In this document: piece by piece, positions 45,435-53,875 of the stretch
Position numbering within the stretch: position 1 is the first letter of the stretch
How the letters are laid out: every line of letters begins with the position of its first letter
Origin: Flavobacterium sp. 90
GTDB lineage: Bacteria; Bacteroidota; Bacteroidia; Flavobacteriales; Flavobacteriaceae
Assembly: GCF_004339525.1 (NCBI RefSeq)
Contig: NZ_SMGE01000001.1
Coordinates: forward strand, 1,984,001 to 2,048,000
Direction of reading: 5' to 3'
DNA: 64,000 nucleotides
Notes under the pieces: generated by a model
The model's input: the letters and a program-made list of their open reading frames with translations, nothing else
The model's database searches: none
Told to the model about the DNA's origin: nothing
Made by a program: the position numbers and the translations under genes

Positions 45435-45983
45435 TTAATGAAGATACTCATCTATTAAAGTTTCAAATCCTCTCACTTTAAACATCAATTTAATTTTATC
45501 CAAGTCAAATACAATTCCATATTGACCATCTGACAATGTAAAATTTTCTTTTCTTAAAGCGGTAACTACAGTTACTTCATATAAGTTAAGTTCAATAAAA
45601 TTATATTCAACAATAATGTTTAACGTTTCATCAATCCCAAAAACTTGTTTTAAAACCAATCTTAAAGGTCTGATCTTTTTTGGAGGAAAATTTACAAACC
45701 TAAACTTCTCATTTTTAAAATTAAAAAATTTTAATATTTTAAAAGATTTACGAATTACATCCTCAATCATTTCAATATTAATCCCTTCTCTTTTTCCAAA
45801 ATCATCTCCATGTTGATCTCTAATTGAATAATGTTTATCGATCCAAAATTCTGTAATTATATTTTCAGAAATATTACTAATTTTTTTCGCGTTTTTAGTG
45901 CATGCGTTTTCAACGTAAGCAGCTTCATCAATAATAATTTCATGCTGTTCTTTTTTAATTCGAGGTCTCTTATTTTCAGACAT
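45435..45983 (-). CDS. Hypothetical protein of unknown function, AT-rich orphan gene
   Basis: A 182-residue cytosolic protein with no signal peptide or membrane helix. It contains a conserved-looking central block, WIDKHYSIRDQHGDDFGKREGI (His, Arg and Gly spaced as in small RNase-like folds), then VNFPPKKIRPLRLVLKQVFG and beta-rich VEYNFIELNLYEVTVVTA. I do not recognise the family. A toxin-like or nuclease-like fold is only a guess. Its base composition is lower in GC than that of the suf genes around it. Together with the serine hydrolase gene it splits the SUF genes into two blocks, which suggests insertion of both. A TAnnTTTG-type core on the minus strand lies at 46000-46007. Confidence 0.6.
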   Translation of the reverse strand: MSENKRPRIKKEQHEIIIDEAAYVENACTKNAKKISNISENIITEFWIDKHYSIRDQHGDDFGKREGINIEMIEDVIRKSFKILKFFNFKNEKFRFVNFPPKKIRPLRLVLKQVFGIDETLNIIVEYNFIELNLYEVTVVTALRKENFTLSDGQYGIVFDLDKIKLMFKVRGFETLIDEYLH

Positions 45984-46041
45984 ACCATAAATATTTCAGC
46001 AAAAATAGTAATCTAAATCTTATAAATTTTGAATATGAAAA

Positions 46042-47391
46042 TTATTTCTTCACACTATCAATTATCCCTTTCAAGAACCCATTAAAATCAAATCCCTGAT
46101 CTTCTTCTTTCAATCCCATTCTAACAATTACCATATCCAGAGACGGAATAATTGCTACCATTTGCCCTTGATATCCGCTGCAATAAAACATATCGCGAGG
46201 AACATCAGGAAATTTCCCTCCGGCGTTTAACCAAAATTGAGCACCATATTTTCCTTCTGAAGTATTTGTTGGAGTTGCTGTATATTTTACCCAACTTTCG
46301 TCTAAAATTTGTTCACCGTTCCAGTTTCCTTTATGGAGGTACAATAATCCAAATTTCGACCAATCGCGAGGCGTTGCCCATCCGTAAGACGAACCTACAA
46401 AAGTTCCCGACATATCTTGCTCGACAATCATCGAATTCATTCCAATTTTGTCAATTACGGCGCTATACCAAAAATCAAGATATTCTTGTTGCGTTTTAAA
46501 TTGTGCTCTCAAAATTCTGGATAATAAATTCGTCGTTCCTGAAGAATAATTCCAATGTGTGTCTGGCTTGAATTGTGCCGGTTTATCCATTTGAACTTTC
46601 CCCATATCTTCTGCCTGAAAAAGCATTTTTGTGGCATCGCAAATCGTGCTGTAATTCTCTTCCCATTCTAAACCGGAATTCATGTGAAGTAAATCATTTA
46701 TCGTGATAATTTTACGATCATCATTTTTCCATTCGGCAATTGGAGCCGGTTTGTAAATATCAATTTTTCCTTGTTTGGCTAAAACTCCAAAAGCAGAACT
46801 GGTAATACTTTTAGTCATCGACCAACCCAGAATTTTACTGTCTTTATTAAAACCCGTATCATATTTTTCGCCAATCAATTTGTCTTTATATAAAACTACA
46901 ACGGCGCGAGTACGTTTTGCTTTTCCCCCATTTTTATCGAAAGAATCATCAATCGCTTTCTTCAATTTTGAATAATCAACATTCGCAAAAGCGGAATCTT
47001 TTGGCTCATTATTCCCGTAAGGAAAAGGAAGATTGTTTACCAATTTGGTTCTCTTTGGAAGCAAATACGGCTTCGAAACATCATAATCATCATTAATCAA
47101 AGTTGCTCCCAAACCTTCACGATAAATTGCTTTTCGCTCCTTTAACCCATAAACATTTGAAGTTGCAAATTTTCCGGCATCATTAATCGTATTCGTTGCC
47201 AAATCAATCAGATTAATATCATTGTCTGTTTTCTCGATTAATTCTTTTGATCTGTTATCTAAAAAATGACCCGACGCAATACTTTTGGCTGAAAAGCCAG
47301 AAATCAAATCAAGTTTCGGATAAGTTGTGAATCCAAAATACAGAAATGCAAGAACTAAAACAAGCGCAAGTAATTTGAGAAATTTTTTCAT
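46042..47391 (-). CDS. Serine hydrolase of the beta-lactamase/6-aminohexanoate hydrolase type
   Basis: A 449-residue protein with an N-terminal membrane helix (about 5-22). The SxxK motif is S191-M-T-K194 (GWSMTKSI). The second motif is YSS (NYSSGTTNLL), as in 6-aminohexanoate-dimer hydrolase-like esterases. The region near the C-terminus (YCSGYQGQMVAIIP) forms the third box. Probably an anchored periplasmic esterase or amidase. It lies between the two SUF blocks on the opposite strand and has no apparent functional link to them. Confidence 0.87.
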   Translation of the reverse strand: MKKFLKLLALVLVLAFLYFGFTTYPKLDLISGFSAKSIASGHFLDNRSKELIEKTDNDINLIDLATNTINDAGKFATSNVYGLKERKAIYREGLGATLINDDYDVSKPYLLPKRTKLVNNLPFPYGNNEPKDSAFANVDYSKLKKAIDDSFDKNGGKAKRTRAVVVLYKDKLIGEKYDTGFNKDSKILGWSMTKSITSSAFGVLAKQGKIDIYKPAPIAEWKNDDRKIITINDLLHMNSGLEWEENYSTICDATKMLFQAEDMGKVQMDKPAQFKPDTHWNYSSGTTNLLSRILRAQFKTQQEYLDFWYSAVIDKIGMNSMIVEQDMSGTFVGSSYGWATPRDWSKFGLLYLHKGNWNGEQILDESWVKYTATPTNTSEGKYGAQFWLNAGGKFPDVPRDMFYCSGYQGQMVAIIPSLDMVIVRMGLKEEDQGFDFNGFLKGIIDSVKK

Positions 47392-47580
47392 AATTATAGT
47401 TAGATGTTTTTAATGCAATATAATTAATTTATGTTCACGATATTATGAGTCAATTTAGAATTATAACTCGTTATGTTCAAAAAATAGAATTAAACTTTAT
47501 GGAATCAACACATTGTCTTGTAATTGATAGCACCATAAAAGGAAATTATAGAATAGCCGCATAAAACAATTTAGTTTTAG

Positions 47581-47588
47581 TACTTTTG
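47581..47588 (+). promoter_or_regulatory. Promoter core of the second SUF block
   Basis: TACTTTTG fits TAnnTTTG, 25 bp before the sufS start codon. A -33 TTG is not obvious. Confidence 0.5.
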
Positions 47589-47613
47589 TAAATAGAATTT
47601 TTCTAAATAAGAC

Positions 47614-48828
47614 ATGTTAGACATCCAAAAAATAAGAGCTGATTTTCCGATACTTTCGGAAAAAGTAAACGGAAAACCTTTAGTTTATTTTGATAACGGT
47701 GCAACTTCACAAAAACCACAAATTGTGATCGATGCCGAGGTAAAATACTATCAGGAAATCAATGCCAATATTCATCGTGGCGTTCATACATTAAGTCAAT
47801 TGGCAACTGATGCTTATGAGATTTCAAGAGTAAAAATCCAACATCATATTAATGCTAAATTTTCGCATGAAGTACTTTTTACTTCGGGAACAACACACGG
47901 AATCAATCTGGTAACAAATGGTTTTGCTTCTATTTTGAAACCTGGTGACGAAGTTGTAGTTTCTTCATTGGAACATCATAGTAATATTGTACCGTGGCAA
48001 ATGTTGTGCGAGAAAACCGGAGCAACTCTTAGAGTGATTCCGATGAATGAAAATGGTGAATTAATCATGGAGGATTTTGACGCTTTACTTTCAGAGAAAA
48101 CTAAAGTTGTAACTGTAAATCATATTTCGAACGCATTAGGAATTATAAATCCTATCAAATATATTATTGAAAAAGCACATGCTGTTGGCGCCGCTGTTTT
48201 AATTGATGGCGCTCAGGCAGTTCCGCATTTAAAACCAGATGTTCAGGATTTAGATTGTGATTTTTATGCTTTTTCGGGACATAAAATGTGCGGACCAACC
48301 GGAACGGGAATTTTATACGGAAAAGAAGAATGGTTAAACAAATTGCCTCCTTATCAAGGTGGCGGAGAAATGATCAAAGAAGTTACTTTCGAGAAAACGA
48401 CTTATGCTGATCTTCCTCATAAATTTGAAGCCGGAACTCCAAATATTGCCGGCGGAATTGTTTTAGGAACTGCTGTTGATTATTTAAACAACATTGGTTT
48501 TGATAATATTCAGAAACAAGAAAATGCATTATTAGAACACGCTACAAAACGTTTATTAGAAATAGACGGTTTGAGAATTTACGGAACCGGAAAAAATAAA
48601 GCTTCTGTGGTTTCGTTTAATATTGACGGAATTCATCCTTACGATATTGGTTCAATTATCGATAAATTAGGAATTGCCGTTAGAACCGGACATCATTGTG
48701 CTCAACCTATTATGAACTTTTTCTGTATTCCGGGAACTATTCGTGCTTCATTTTCTTTTTACAATACAATAGAAGAAATTGACACAATGGTTGAAGCAGT
48801 TAAAAAAGCAAAAACTATGTTAAGCTAA
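47614..48828 (+). CDS. sufS: Cysteine desulfurase SufS
   Basis: A 404-residue PLP enzyme that removes sulfur from cysteine and, through SufE, hands it to SufB. PLP lysine is K224 (SGHKMCGPTGTG) and the persulfide cysteine is C362 (RTGHHCAQP), close to E. coli K226 and C364. Other family motifs are YFDNGATSQKP, EHHSNIVPWQ and ISNALGIINP. Length fits the group II (SufS/CsdA) type. It opens the second SUF block and is followed by a lipoprotein gene after 12 bp. Confidence 0.97.
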   Translation: MLDIQKIRADFPILSEKVNGKPLVYFDNGATSQKPQIVIDAEVKYYQEINANIHRGVHTLSQLATDAYEISRVKIQHHINAKFSHEVLFTSGTTHGINLVTNGFASILKPGDEVVVSSLEHHSNIVPWQMLCEKTGATLRVIPMNENGELIMEDFDALLSEKTKVVTVNHISNALGIINPIKYIIEKAHAVGAAVLIDGAQAVPHLKPDVQDLDCDFYAFSGHKMCGPTGTGILYGKEEWLNKLPPYQGGGEMIKEVTFEKTTYADLPHKFEAGTPNIAGGIVLGTAVDYLNNIGFDNIQKQENALLEHATKRLLEIDGLRIYGTGKNKASVVSFNIDGIHPYDIGSIIDKLGIAVRTGHHCAQPIMNFFCIPGTIRASFSFYNTIEEIDTMVEAVKKAKTMLS

Positions 48829-48840
48829 AAAAACTCTTTT

Positions 48841-49266
48841 ATGAAAATATTATCTTTATTGCTCTTAACGATTTTTATCGGGACAAGTTGTTCAAGCCAA
48901 AAAACAGCCGATATGACAACTACACAAATAGAATATTCTGCAATGTCTCGTGGTCTTTACAAAAAGATAATGGTTCAAAATAAAACAGTTTCTATCATTA
49001 ATGGTAAAAATACCGAAGCTGTAGAAAGTAAAATAAGCGATGCAAAATGGAAACAAATTGCAACAGAATTTTCAAAGGTTAACTTAGAAAGTATTCCAAC
49101 TTTGAAAGCGCCAAGTGAAAAACGTTTTTATGATGGTGCCGCAATTGCAAACTTAAAAGTAGTCCAGAATCAAAAAACATATGAAACTAAAGGTTTCGAC
49201 AATGGCAATCCTCCAAAGGAAATAGAAAAATTGGTAAATTTGCTACTGGATTTTACGAAAGAATAA
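48841..49266 (+). CDS. Small lipoprotein of unknown function between sufS and sufE
   Basis: A 141-residue lipoprotein (lipobox IGTSC near residue 17). The mature part looks like a small beta-rich domain (IEYSAMSRGLYKKIMVQNKTVSIING; YDGAAIANLKVVQNQKTYETKGFDNGNPPKEIEKLVNLLL). It lies 12 bp behind sufS and 2 bp ahead of sufE, so it is surely co-transcribed. Why an envelope lipoprotein lies in a cytosolic cluster-assembly operon is not clear. No known domain is recognised. Confidence 0.8.
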   Translation: MKILSLLLLTIFIGTSCSSQKTADMTTTQIEYSAMSRGLYKKIMVQNKTVSIINGKNTEAVESKISDAKWKQIATEFSKVNLESIPTLKAPSEKRFYDGAAIANLKVVQNQKTYETKGFDNGNPPKEIEKLVNLLLDFTKE

Positions 49267-49268
49267 TT

Positions 49269-49694
49269 ATGACAATAAAAGAAATACAAAACGAAATAAT
49301 AGACGAATTCTCGATGTTTGATGACTGGATGCAGCGTTATGAGTACATCATCGAATTGGGAAAAAGTCTTCCGTTAATCAAAGACGAATACAAAACTGAC
49401 GAGAATTTAATCAAAGGCTGTCAGTCAAAAGTTTGGTTGCAAGGGGAACAAAACGATGATAAAATTGTTTTTACTGCAGATAGTGACGCTATTTTGACCA
49501 AAGGGATTATTGCGATTTTAATTCGTGCTTTCTCTAATCAAAAAGCTGAAGACATTATAAATGCTGACACTCAATTTATTGATGACATTGGCTTAAAAGA
49601 GCATTTATCAGCAACTCGTGCAAATGGATTGGTTTCAATGATTAAAAATATCAAAATGTACGCTTTGGCTTTTGATGCAAAAAACAAAAACTAA
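49269..49694 (+). CDS. sufE: Cysteine desulfuration protein SufE
   Basis: A 141-residue sulfur-transfer partner of SufS. The acceptor cysteine is C51 (LIKGCQSKVWL), the same position as in E. coli SufE. The preceding YEYIIELGKSLP and following ILTKGIIAILIRAFSNQ match the family. It starts 2 bp after the lipoprotein gene. Its stop codon is followed by 16 bp and then a palindromic element carrying the GxxExxY gene. Confidence 0.96.
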   Translation: MTIKEIQNEIIDEFSMFDDWMQRYEYIIELGKSLPLIKDEYKTDENLIKGCQSKVWLQGEQNDDKIVFTADSDAILTKGIIAILIRAFSNQKAEDIINADTQFIDDIGLKEHLSATRANGLVSMIKNIKMYALAFDAKNKN

Positions 49695-49710
49695 GTAAAA
49701 AGTTTATTAA

Positions 49711-50435
49711 ACCATATAAGTTATATAAGGAATTATAAGCTTGTTGGTTAAATATTAAAAAGAAGCAAAAGCCATATTGAACTGAGAAAATATAAGCAGC
49801 ATGTTTAAATAAACTTATATAACTTACATGTTGAATATTTAAAAGTAAGTTTTATCTTTCTTTTTATTTTTTTGTGTCTTGCTAAGAAAGCATGATTACA
49901 AAGAAATATTTGACTGATTTAATTTACCATGTGAATGGAGCAGCAATAGAAGTTCATAAAAATATTGGAGCCGGGCTTTTAGAGAATATTTATCATAAAT
50001 GTATGATTAAGGAATTATCTCTAAGGGAAATCAATTTTCAATCTGAATTAGTAATTCCGGTTGAATATAAAGGTTTAGAACTTGAATCTGACTTAAGATG
50101 TGATTTGTTTATTGAGAATTGTTTGGTTCTGGAATTAAAAGCGGTTGATAAAATCATACCAATTCACATAGCCAAGCTAATGTCTTATATGAAACTTTTA
50201 AAGTCTCCAATAGGTCTAATGATAAATTTCAATGTTACAAATATTTATCACGAAGGTCAAAAAACATATGTCAACGAATTATATCGCTGGCTAGAAGATT
50301 AAAAAAATAAATAAAAATTAAACCATATAAGTAATTATAAGCTTGTTGGCTAAATATTAAAAAGAAGCAAAAAACCATATTGAACTAAGAAAATATAAGC
50401 ATAATATTTAAATGAACTTATATAACTTATATGGT
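49711..50435. mobile_element. Putative small mobile unit carrying a GxxExxY gene
   Basis: A 725-bp unit with perfect 19-bp terminal inverted repeats (ACCATATAAGTTATATAAG at 49711-49729; complement at 50417-50435). Two copies of a ~110-bp repeat in direct orientation (about 49711-49830 and 50321-50435, sharing ATTATAAGCTTGTTGG and TTAAATATTAAAAAGAAGC-type words) flank the gene. Flanks are A-rich, so a target duplication cannot be decided. No transposase is present. Confidence 0.6.
49892..50302 (+). CDS. GxxExxY protein (TIGR04256/PDDEXK_3-like)
   Basis: A 136-residue cytosolic protein. The naming motif is G28-L-L-E31-N-I-Y34. The later part holds the PD-(D/E)XK-like acids D71 (RCDLFIE), E81 and K83 (LELKAV), so a nuclease fold is plausible. 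The family is scattered in bacteria, often in multiple copies per genome, with unknown function. It lies between sufE and the DUF59 gene, in the same direction, between two copies of a palindromic repeat. Its presence here looks like a cargo insertion. I infer nuclease-like activity only from the motif. Confidence 0.85.
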   Translation: MITKKYLTDLIYHVNGAAIEVHKNIGAGLLENIYHKCMIKELSLREINFQSELVIPVEYKGLELESDLRCDLFIENCLVLELKAVDKIIPIHIAKLMSYMKLLKSPIGLMINFNVTNIYHEGQKTYVNELYRWLED

Positions 50436-50457
50436 GGAAAAAACAAAAAACAAAAAA

Positions 50458-50781
50458 ATGGAACAAGAAATAGACACAAACGAATTAGGAGAATCAATTG
50501 TAAAAGTTTTAAAAGGCATTTACGATCCAGAGATTCCTGTAGATATTTACGAATTAGGTTTGATTTATGACGTAATGGTAAATACTGATTTCGAAGTAAA
50601 AATCTTAATGACTTTAACGTCACCTAACTGTCCTGTTGCGGAAAGTTTGCCAAGAGAAGTTGAAGAAAAAGTAAAAACAATTGAAAACATCAAAGATGTT
50701 GATGTTGAAATTACTTTTGATCCGCCTTGGAGTAAAGATTTAATGAGCGAAGAAGCAAAATTAGAATTAGGAATGCTTTAA
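50458..50781 (+). CDS. DUF59/MIP18 family protein (SufT-like)
   Basis: A 107-residue small protein from ATG 50458 (MEQEIDTNELG). A longer reading from 50431 would start in the palindromic element and is not preferred. The family signature is ILxGIYDPEIPVDIYELGLIYD, then MTLTSPNCPVAESLP, ending VTFDPPWSKDLMSEEAKLELGML. Such proteins help maturation of Fe-S enzymes, matching the SUF setting. An ORF-less palindromic unit follows before the DUF2480 gene. Confidence 0.93.
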   Translation: MEQEIDTNELGESIVKVLKGIYDPEIPVDIYELGLIYDVMVNTDFEVKILMTLTSPNCPVAESLPREVEEKVKTIENIKDVDVEITFDPPWSKDLMSEEAKLELGML

Positions 50782-50930
50782 AAAAAGTATACAGTTTACA
50801 GTCGCAGTTTTCAGTTTTTCACTATAACTAAAAACTTTCGCTTAGCATTAATTTTCAGTCGTAGTTTCCAGTACTCGCTGAGACTAAAAACTGCGACTGG
50901 GACTTTTTAGAAGACTGAAAACTAAACAAA
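50782..50930. repeat. ORF-less palindromic unit between the DUF59 and DUF2480 genes
   Basis: CAGTCGCAGTTTT (50799-50811) is inverted perfectly at 50887-50899, with several CAGTTTTCAG-like words inside and outside. It resembles the ends of the cargo units in composition but encodes no protein. Confidence 0.65.
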
Positions 50931-51440
50931 ATGGAAGAAATCATTAATAAAGTTGCCAATAGTGCATTAGAAGTTTTTGATCTTGAGGATTATTATCCTA
51001 AAGGAATGCGTGTGCAAATTGATATTTCGCAATGGCTTTTAGAAGGTTTTTTATTGAAAGAAAAAGACTTTAGAGAGCATTTAAAAAATCACGATTGGTC
51101 ACAATATCAGGATCAATATGTAGCAGTAAATTGCAGTACAGATGCTATAATTCCGGCTTGGGCTTTAATTTTAGTAGCGGTACAATTGGCTCCATTTGCT
51201 AAAAAAGTAGTAAATGGAACAATCGAAGATCTTGACGCTAGTTTATACGAAGAAATCTTACCTACAATTGATTATTCTGCATACAAAAGCAAACCCGTTA
51301 TTGTAAAAGGCTGCTCGAGAAAGCCAGTTCCTATGCGAGCGTATATTTTGGCTACAACTTACTTACAGCCATTTGCAAGAAGCATTATGTATGGAGAAGC
51401 TTGTTCTGCAGTACCTTTATATAAAGAATCTAAGAAATAA
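50931..51440 (+). CDS. DUF2480 family protein
   Basis: A 169-residue cytosolic protein of a family restricted to Bacteroidota. Conserved blocks are LEDYYPKGMRVQIDISQWLLEGFLLKEKDFREHL, CSTDAIIPAWALILVAVQLAPFAKKVVNG and VKGCSRKPVPMRAYILATTYLQPFARSIMYGEACSAVPLYK, with three conserved-looking cysteines. Its position at the end of the SUF cluster suggests a role linked to Fe-S assembly; the cysteines would fit, but no function is known to me. Confidence 0.88.
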   Translation: MEEIINKVANSALEVFDLEDYYPKGMRVQIDISQWLLEGFLLKEKDFREHLKNHDWSQYQDQYVAVNCSTDAIIPAWALILVAVQLAPFAKKVVNGTIEDLDASLYEEILPTIDYSAYKSKPVIVKGCSRKPVPMRAYILATTYLQPFARSIMYGEACSAVPLYKESKK

Positions 51441-51486
51441 CTTCCTTTTATAGACAATAAATCCTACACCTTTTCACGGTTTTTAG

Positions 51487-51494
51487 TATATTTG
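51487..51494 (+). promoter_or_regulatory. Promoter core of the DUF3078 gene
   Basis: TATATTTG fits TAnnTTTG, 23 bp before the start codon at 51518. The -33 position is not clear. Confidence 0.5.
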
Positions 51495-51517
51495 TTAATA
51501 CACTTAAATTAAAAACC

Positions 51518-52468
51518 ATGAGAAAGCTAGCTTTATTACTCTTCGTTTTAATGAACTTAACTTTTGTTCAAGCCCAAAATTCAGAAAAAGAATTAATTCA
51601 GAATACCGAAAAAGCTGTCAAGAAAATAAATGACACTATCGAAGGAGAAGGCTGGAAAACAAAAGGAACCGTTTCTCTTTTATTAAATCAGTCAAGTTTC
51701 AACAATTGGATTGCAGGAGGCGAAGATAGTTTTTCAGGAACTTTAGGAATCAATTATGATTTCAATTACAAAAAAGATGATCTAACCTGGGACAATAAAA
51801 TCCTGGCTTCTTACGGGCTTTTACAAACTAAAAATGCCGACTATGAAAAAAAGACCGATGACCGTTTTGAATTCAATTCAATTGTTGGAAAAAAAGCTTT
51901 TGGTCAATGGTATTATTCTTATTTTTTAAATTTCAGAACTCAATTTACAACCGGTTATTTATATGGCAAAGATGAGAACGGAAAAGAAATCAGAACTGAA
52001 AATACAAAATTCATGTCTCCGGGTTATCTTACTACAGGTCCAGGTATTTACTGGACAAAAGATGATAATCTAAAAATAAACTTTGCGCCTTTAACTTCAA
52101 AATTCACTTTTGTAGATGGTGCTTATACTTCAGGTATCGATCAGGCAACCGGTTTGCCTTATGTTAGTGGAGATTATTTTGGCGTAGACGCAGATAAGAC
52201 GATGCGTTATGAACTAGGTTTCTATGCCTCTGTTTATTACAAATTAGCTATTATGACCAACGTGACTGCCGAAAATATTCTGAATTTATATTCTAACTAT
52301 TTAGAAGATCCTCAAAACGTAGACATCAATTATTCGCTGAATATTGTCATGAAAGTAAACAAATTTTTATCTGCTAACTTATCCTTCCAGGCAATTTATG
52401 ATGACAATGCTTTTCAAGGTTTTCAAACCAGAGAAGTATTTGGTTTAGGAGTTAATTTCGGATTTTAA
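51518..52468 (+). CDS. DUF3078 family outer-membrane-type protein
   Basis: A 316-residue exported protein with signal peptide to about VQAQ (residue 20). The mature part consists of repeated amphipathic strands with many aromatic girdles (WKTKGTVSLLLNQSSFNNWIAGGEDSFSGTLGINYDFNYKKDDLTWDNKI; ending FGLGVNFGF with a terminal Phe), typical of a small beta-barrel. The DUF3078 match is from the QSSFNNWIAGG signature. Function is unknown; an outer-membrane protein is likely. It is monocistronic and followed by a palindromic element. Confidence 0.87.
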   Translation: MRKLALLLFVLMNLTFVQAQNSEKELIQNTEKAVKKINDTIEGEGWKTKGTVSLLLNQSSFNNWIAGGEDSFSGTLGINYDFNYKKDDLTWDNKILASYGLLQTKNADYEKKTDDRFEFNSIVGKKAFGQWYYSYFLNFRTQFTTGYLYGKDENGKEIRTENTKFMSPGYLTTGPGIYWTKDDNLKINFAPLTSKFTFVDGAYTSGIDQATGLPYVSGDYFGVDADKTMRYELGFYASVYYKLAIMTNVTAENILNLYSNYLEDPQNVDINYSLNIVMKVNKFLSANLSFQAIYDDNAFQGFQTREVFGLGVNFGF

Positions 52469-52482
52469 TTTGAAACTGTATT

Positions 52483-52624
52483 TTACCGCAAAAAATACAA
52501 AAGTCTTTTCTTAGATTACGCTTAATAAACACAAAGTTCGCAAAGCTATATGTAGATTTAGCTTTGCGAACTTTGTGTTTTATAGATACTTTAATATAAA
52601 AATATTAGCGCTCTTTGCGGTAAT
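52483..52624. repeat. Palindromic element, family D (copy 2)
   Basis: Outer words TTACCGC and GCGGTAA enclose a perfect 20-bp hairpin at 52527-52546 and 52561-52580 (AAACACAAAGTTCGCAAAGC and complement). It lies between the convergent DUF3078 and hflX genes and may act as a terminator for both. Confidence 0.8.
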
Positions 52625-52633
52625 ATTTTTTAT

Positions 52634-53875
52634 TTATTCCTCATCTTTTTCTTCTTCTTTTTCGATTGCGTCTTTATAATCCGGATACAAAAATTTATTA
52701 TAAGGAAATCTCGTGATATGAATCTGACGAACAGCTTCATAAACTCTTTCTCTAAAATCCTCAAAATTTTCTTTATTCGTAGCCGAAATAAACAATGCAT
52801 TATCTTCGCCTAAACGATGCATCCAAGTTGTTTTCCACTCATCAAGTGTATAATGTCTTGGTGTTTTTTCGGTCATCAAATCATCTTCATCGATCGTCAA
52901 ATGTTTGTAAGCATCGATTTTATTAAAAACCATTATAACCGGTTTTTCATGTGCTTTTATATCCTGCAAAGTCTGATTTACAGATTCGATATGATCTTCA
53001 AAATCAGGATGCGAAATATCTACAATGTGCAGTAACAAATCGGCTTCGCGAACTTCATCCAATGTACTTTTGAAAGAATCAACCAATTGTGTTGGCAGTT
53101 TTCTAATAAAACCTACTGTGTCTGAAAGCAAAAATGGTAAGTTTTTAATAACCACTTTTCGAACCGTGGTATCCAGGGTTGCGAATAATTTATTCTCAAC
53201 AAAAACATCACTTTTACCAACAGCATTCATCAAAGTCGATTTTCCAACATTGGTATAACCAACCAATGCAACGCGTACCATAGCGCCACGATTGCTTCGT
53301 TGAATACCCATTTGTTTATCGATCGTTTTGATTTTATCTTTCAATAACGAAATTCTGTCACGCACAATACGTCTATCCGTTTCGATCTCTGTTTCTCCGG
53401 GACCACGCATACCAATACCACCTTTTTGACGCTCAAGGTGTGTCCATAATCCTGAAAGTCTTGGTAATAAGTAGATACATTGCGCCAACTCAACCTGAGT
53501 TCTTGCGTATGAAGTTTCGGCTCTTTGTGCAAAAATATCCAGAATCAAATTGGTTCTGTCTAAGATTTTACAATCTATAATTTTAGAAATATTTTTTTGC
53601 TGTGATGGAGATAATTCATCATCAAATATCAAAGTCGATATATCATGTTCTTTTACAAAAAGATTAATCTCTTCTATTTTTCCTGTTCCAACAAAAGTCT
53701 TTGGGTTTGGACGCTCCATTTTTTGCGAAAAGCGTTTAATAACTTCACCACCAGCGGTAAAAGTCAAAAACTCCAGTTCGTCCAGATATTCGTTAAGTTT
53801 TTCTTCACTTTGATTTTGAGTTACAATACCTACAATGGCAGTTCTCTCAAAATTTATAACTTCTTTTTCTAACAT
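52634..53875 (-). CDS. hflX: GTPase HflX
   Basis: A 413-residue ribosome-associated GTPase. N-terminal HflX domain with the glycine-rich linker GGIGMRGPGETEIETDRR, then the G domain: G1 GYTNVGKSTL, G3 DTVGFIRKLP, G4 NKID. The family splits stalled ribosomes, especially after heat stress. The C-terminus has an acidic lysine/glutamate tail (AIEKEEEKDEE). It is followed by a family D palindrome. Its start codon is near 53875, with a TAnnTTTG-type core on the minus strand at 53892-53899. Confidence 0.96.
   Translation of the reverse strand: MLEKEVINFERTAIVGIVTQNQSEEKLNEYLDELEFLTFTAGGEVIKRFSQKMERPNPKTFVGTGKIEEINLFVKEHDISTLIFDDELSPSQQKNISKIIDCKILDRTNLILDIFAQRAETSYARTQVELAQCIYLLPRLSGLWTHLERQKGGIGMRGPGETEIETDRRIVRDRISLLKDKIKTIDKQMGIQRSNRGAMVRVALVGYTNVGKSTLMNAVGKSDVFVENKLFATLDTTVRKVVIKNLPFLLSDTVGFIRKLPTQLVDSFKSTLDEVREADLLLHIVDISHPDFEDHIESVNQTLQDIKAHEKPVIMVFNKIDAYKHLTIDEDDLMTEKTPRHYTLDEWKTTWMHRLGEDNALFISATNKENFEDFRERVYEAVRQIHITRFPYNKFLYPDYKDAIEKEEEKDEE

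Noticed and set aside
50431..50457. Nine-codon N-terminal extension of the DUF59 protein
   Set aside because: It starts within the right inverted repeat of the GxxExxY unit; the ATG at 50458 gives the normal family start.
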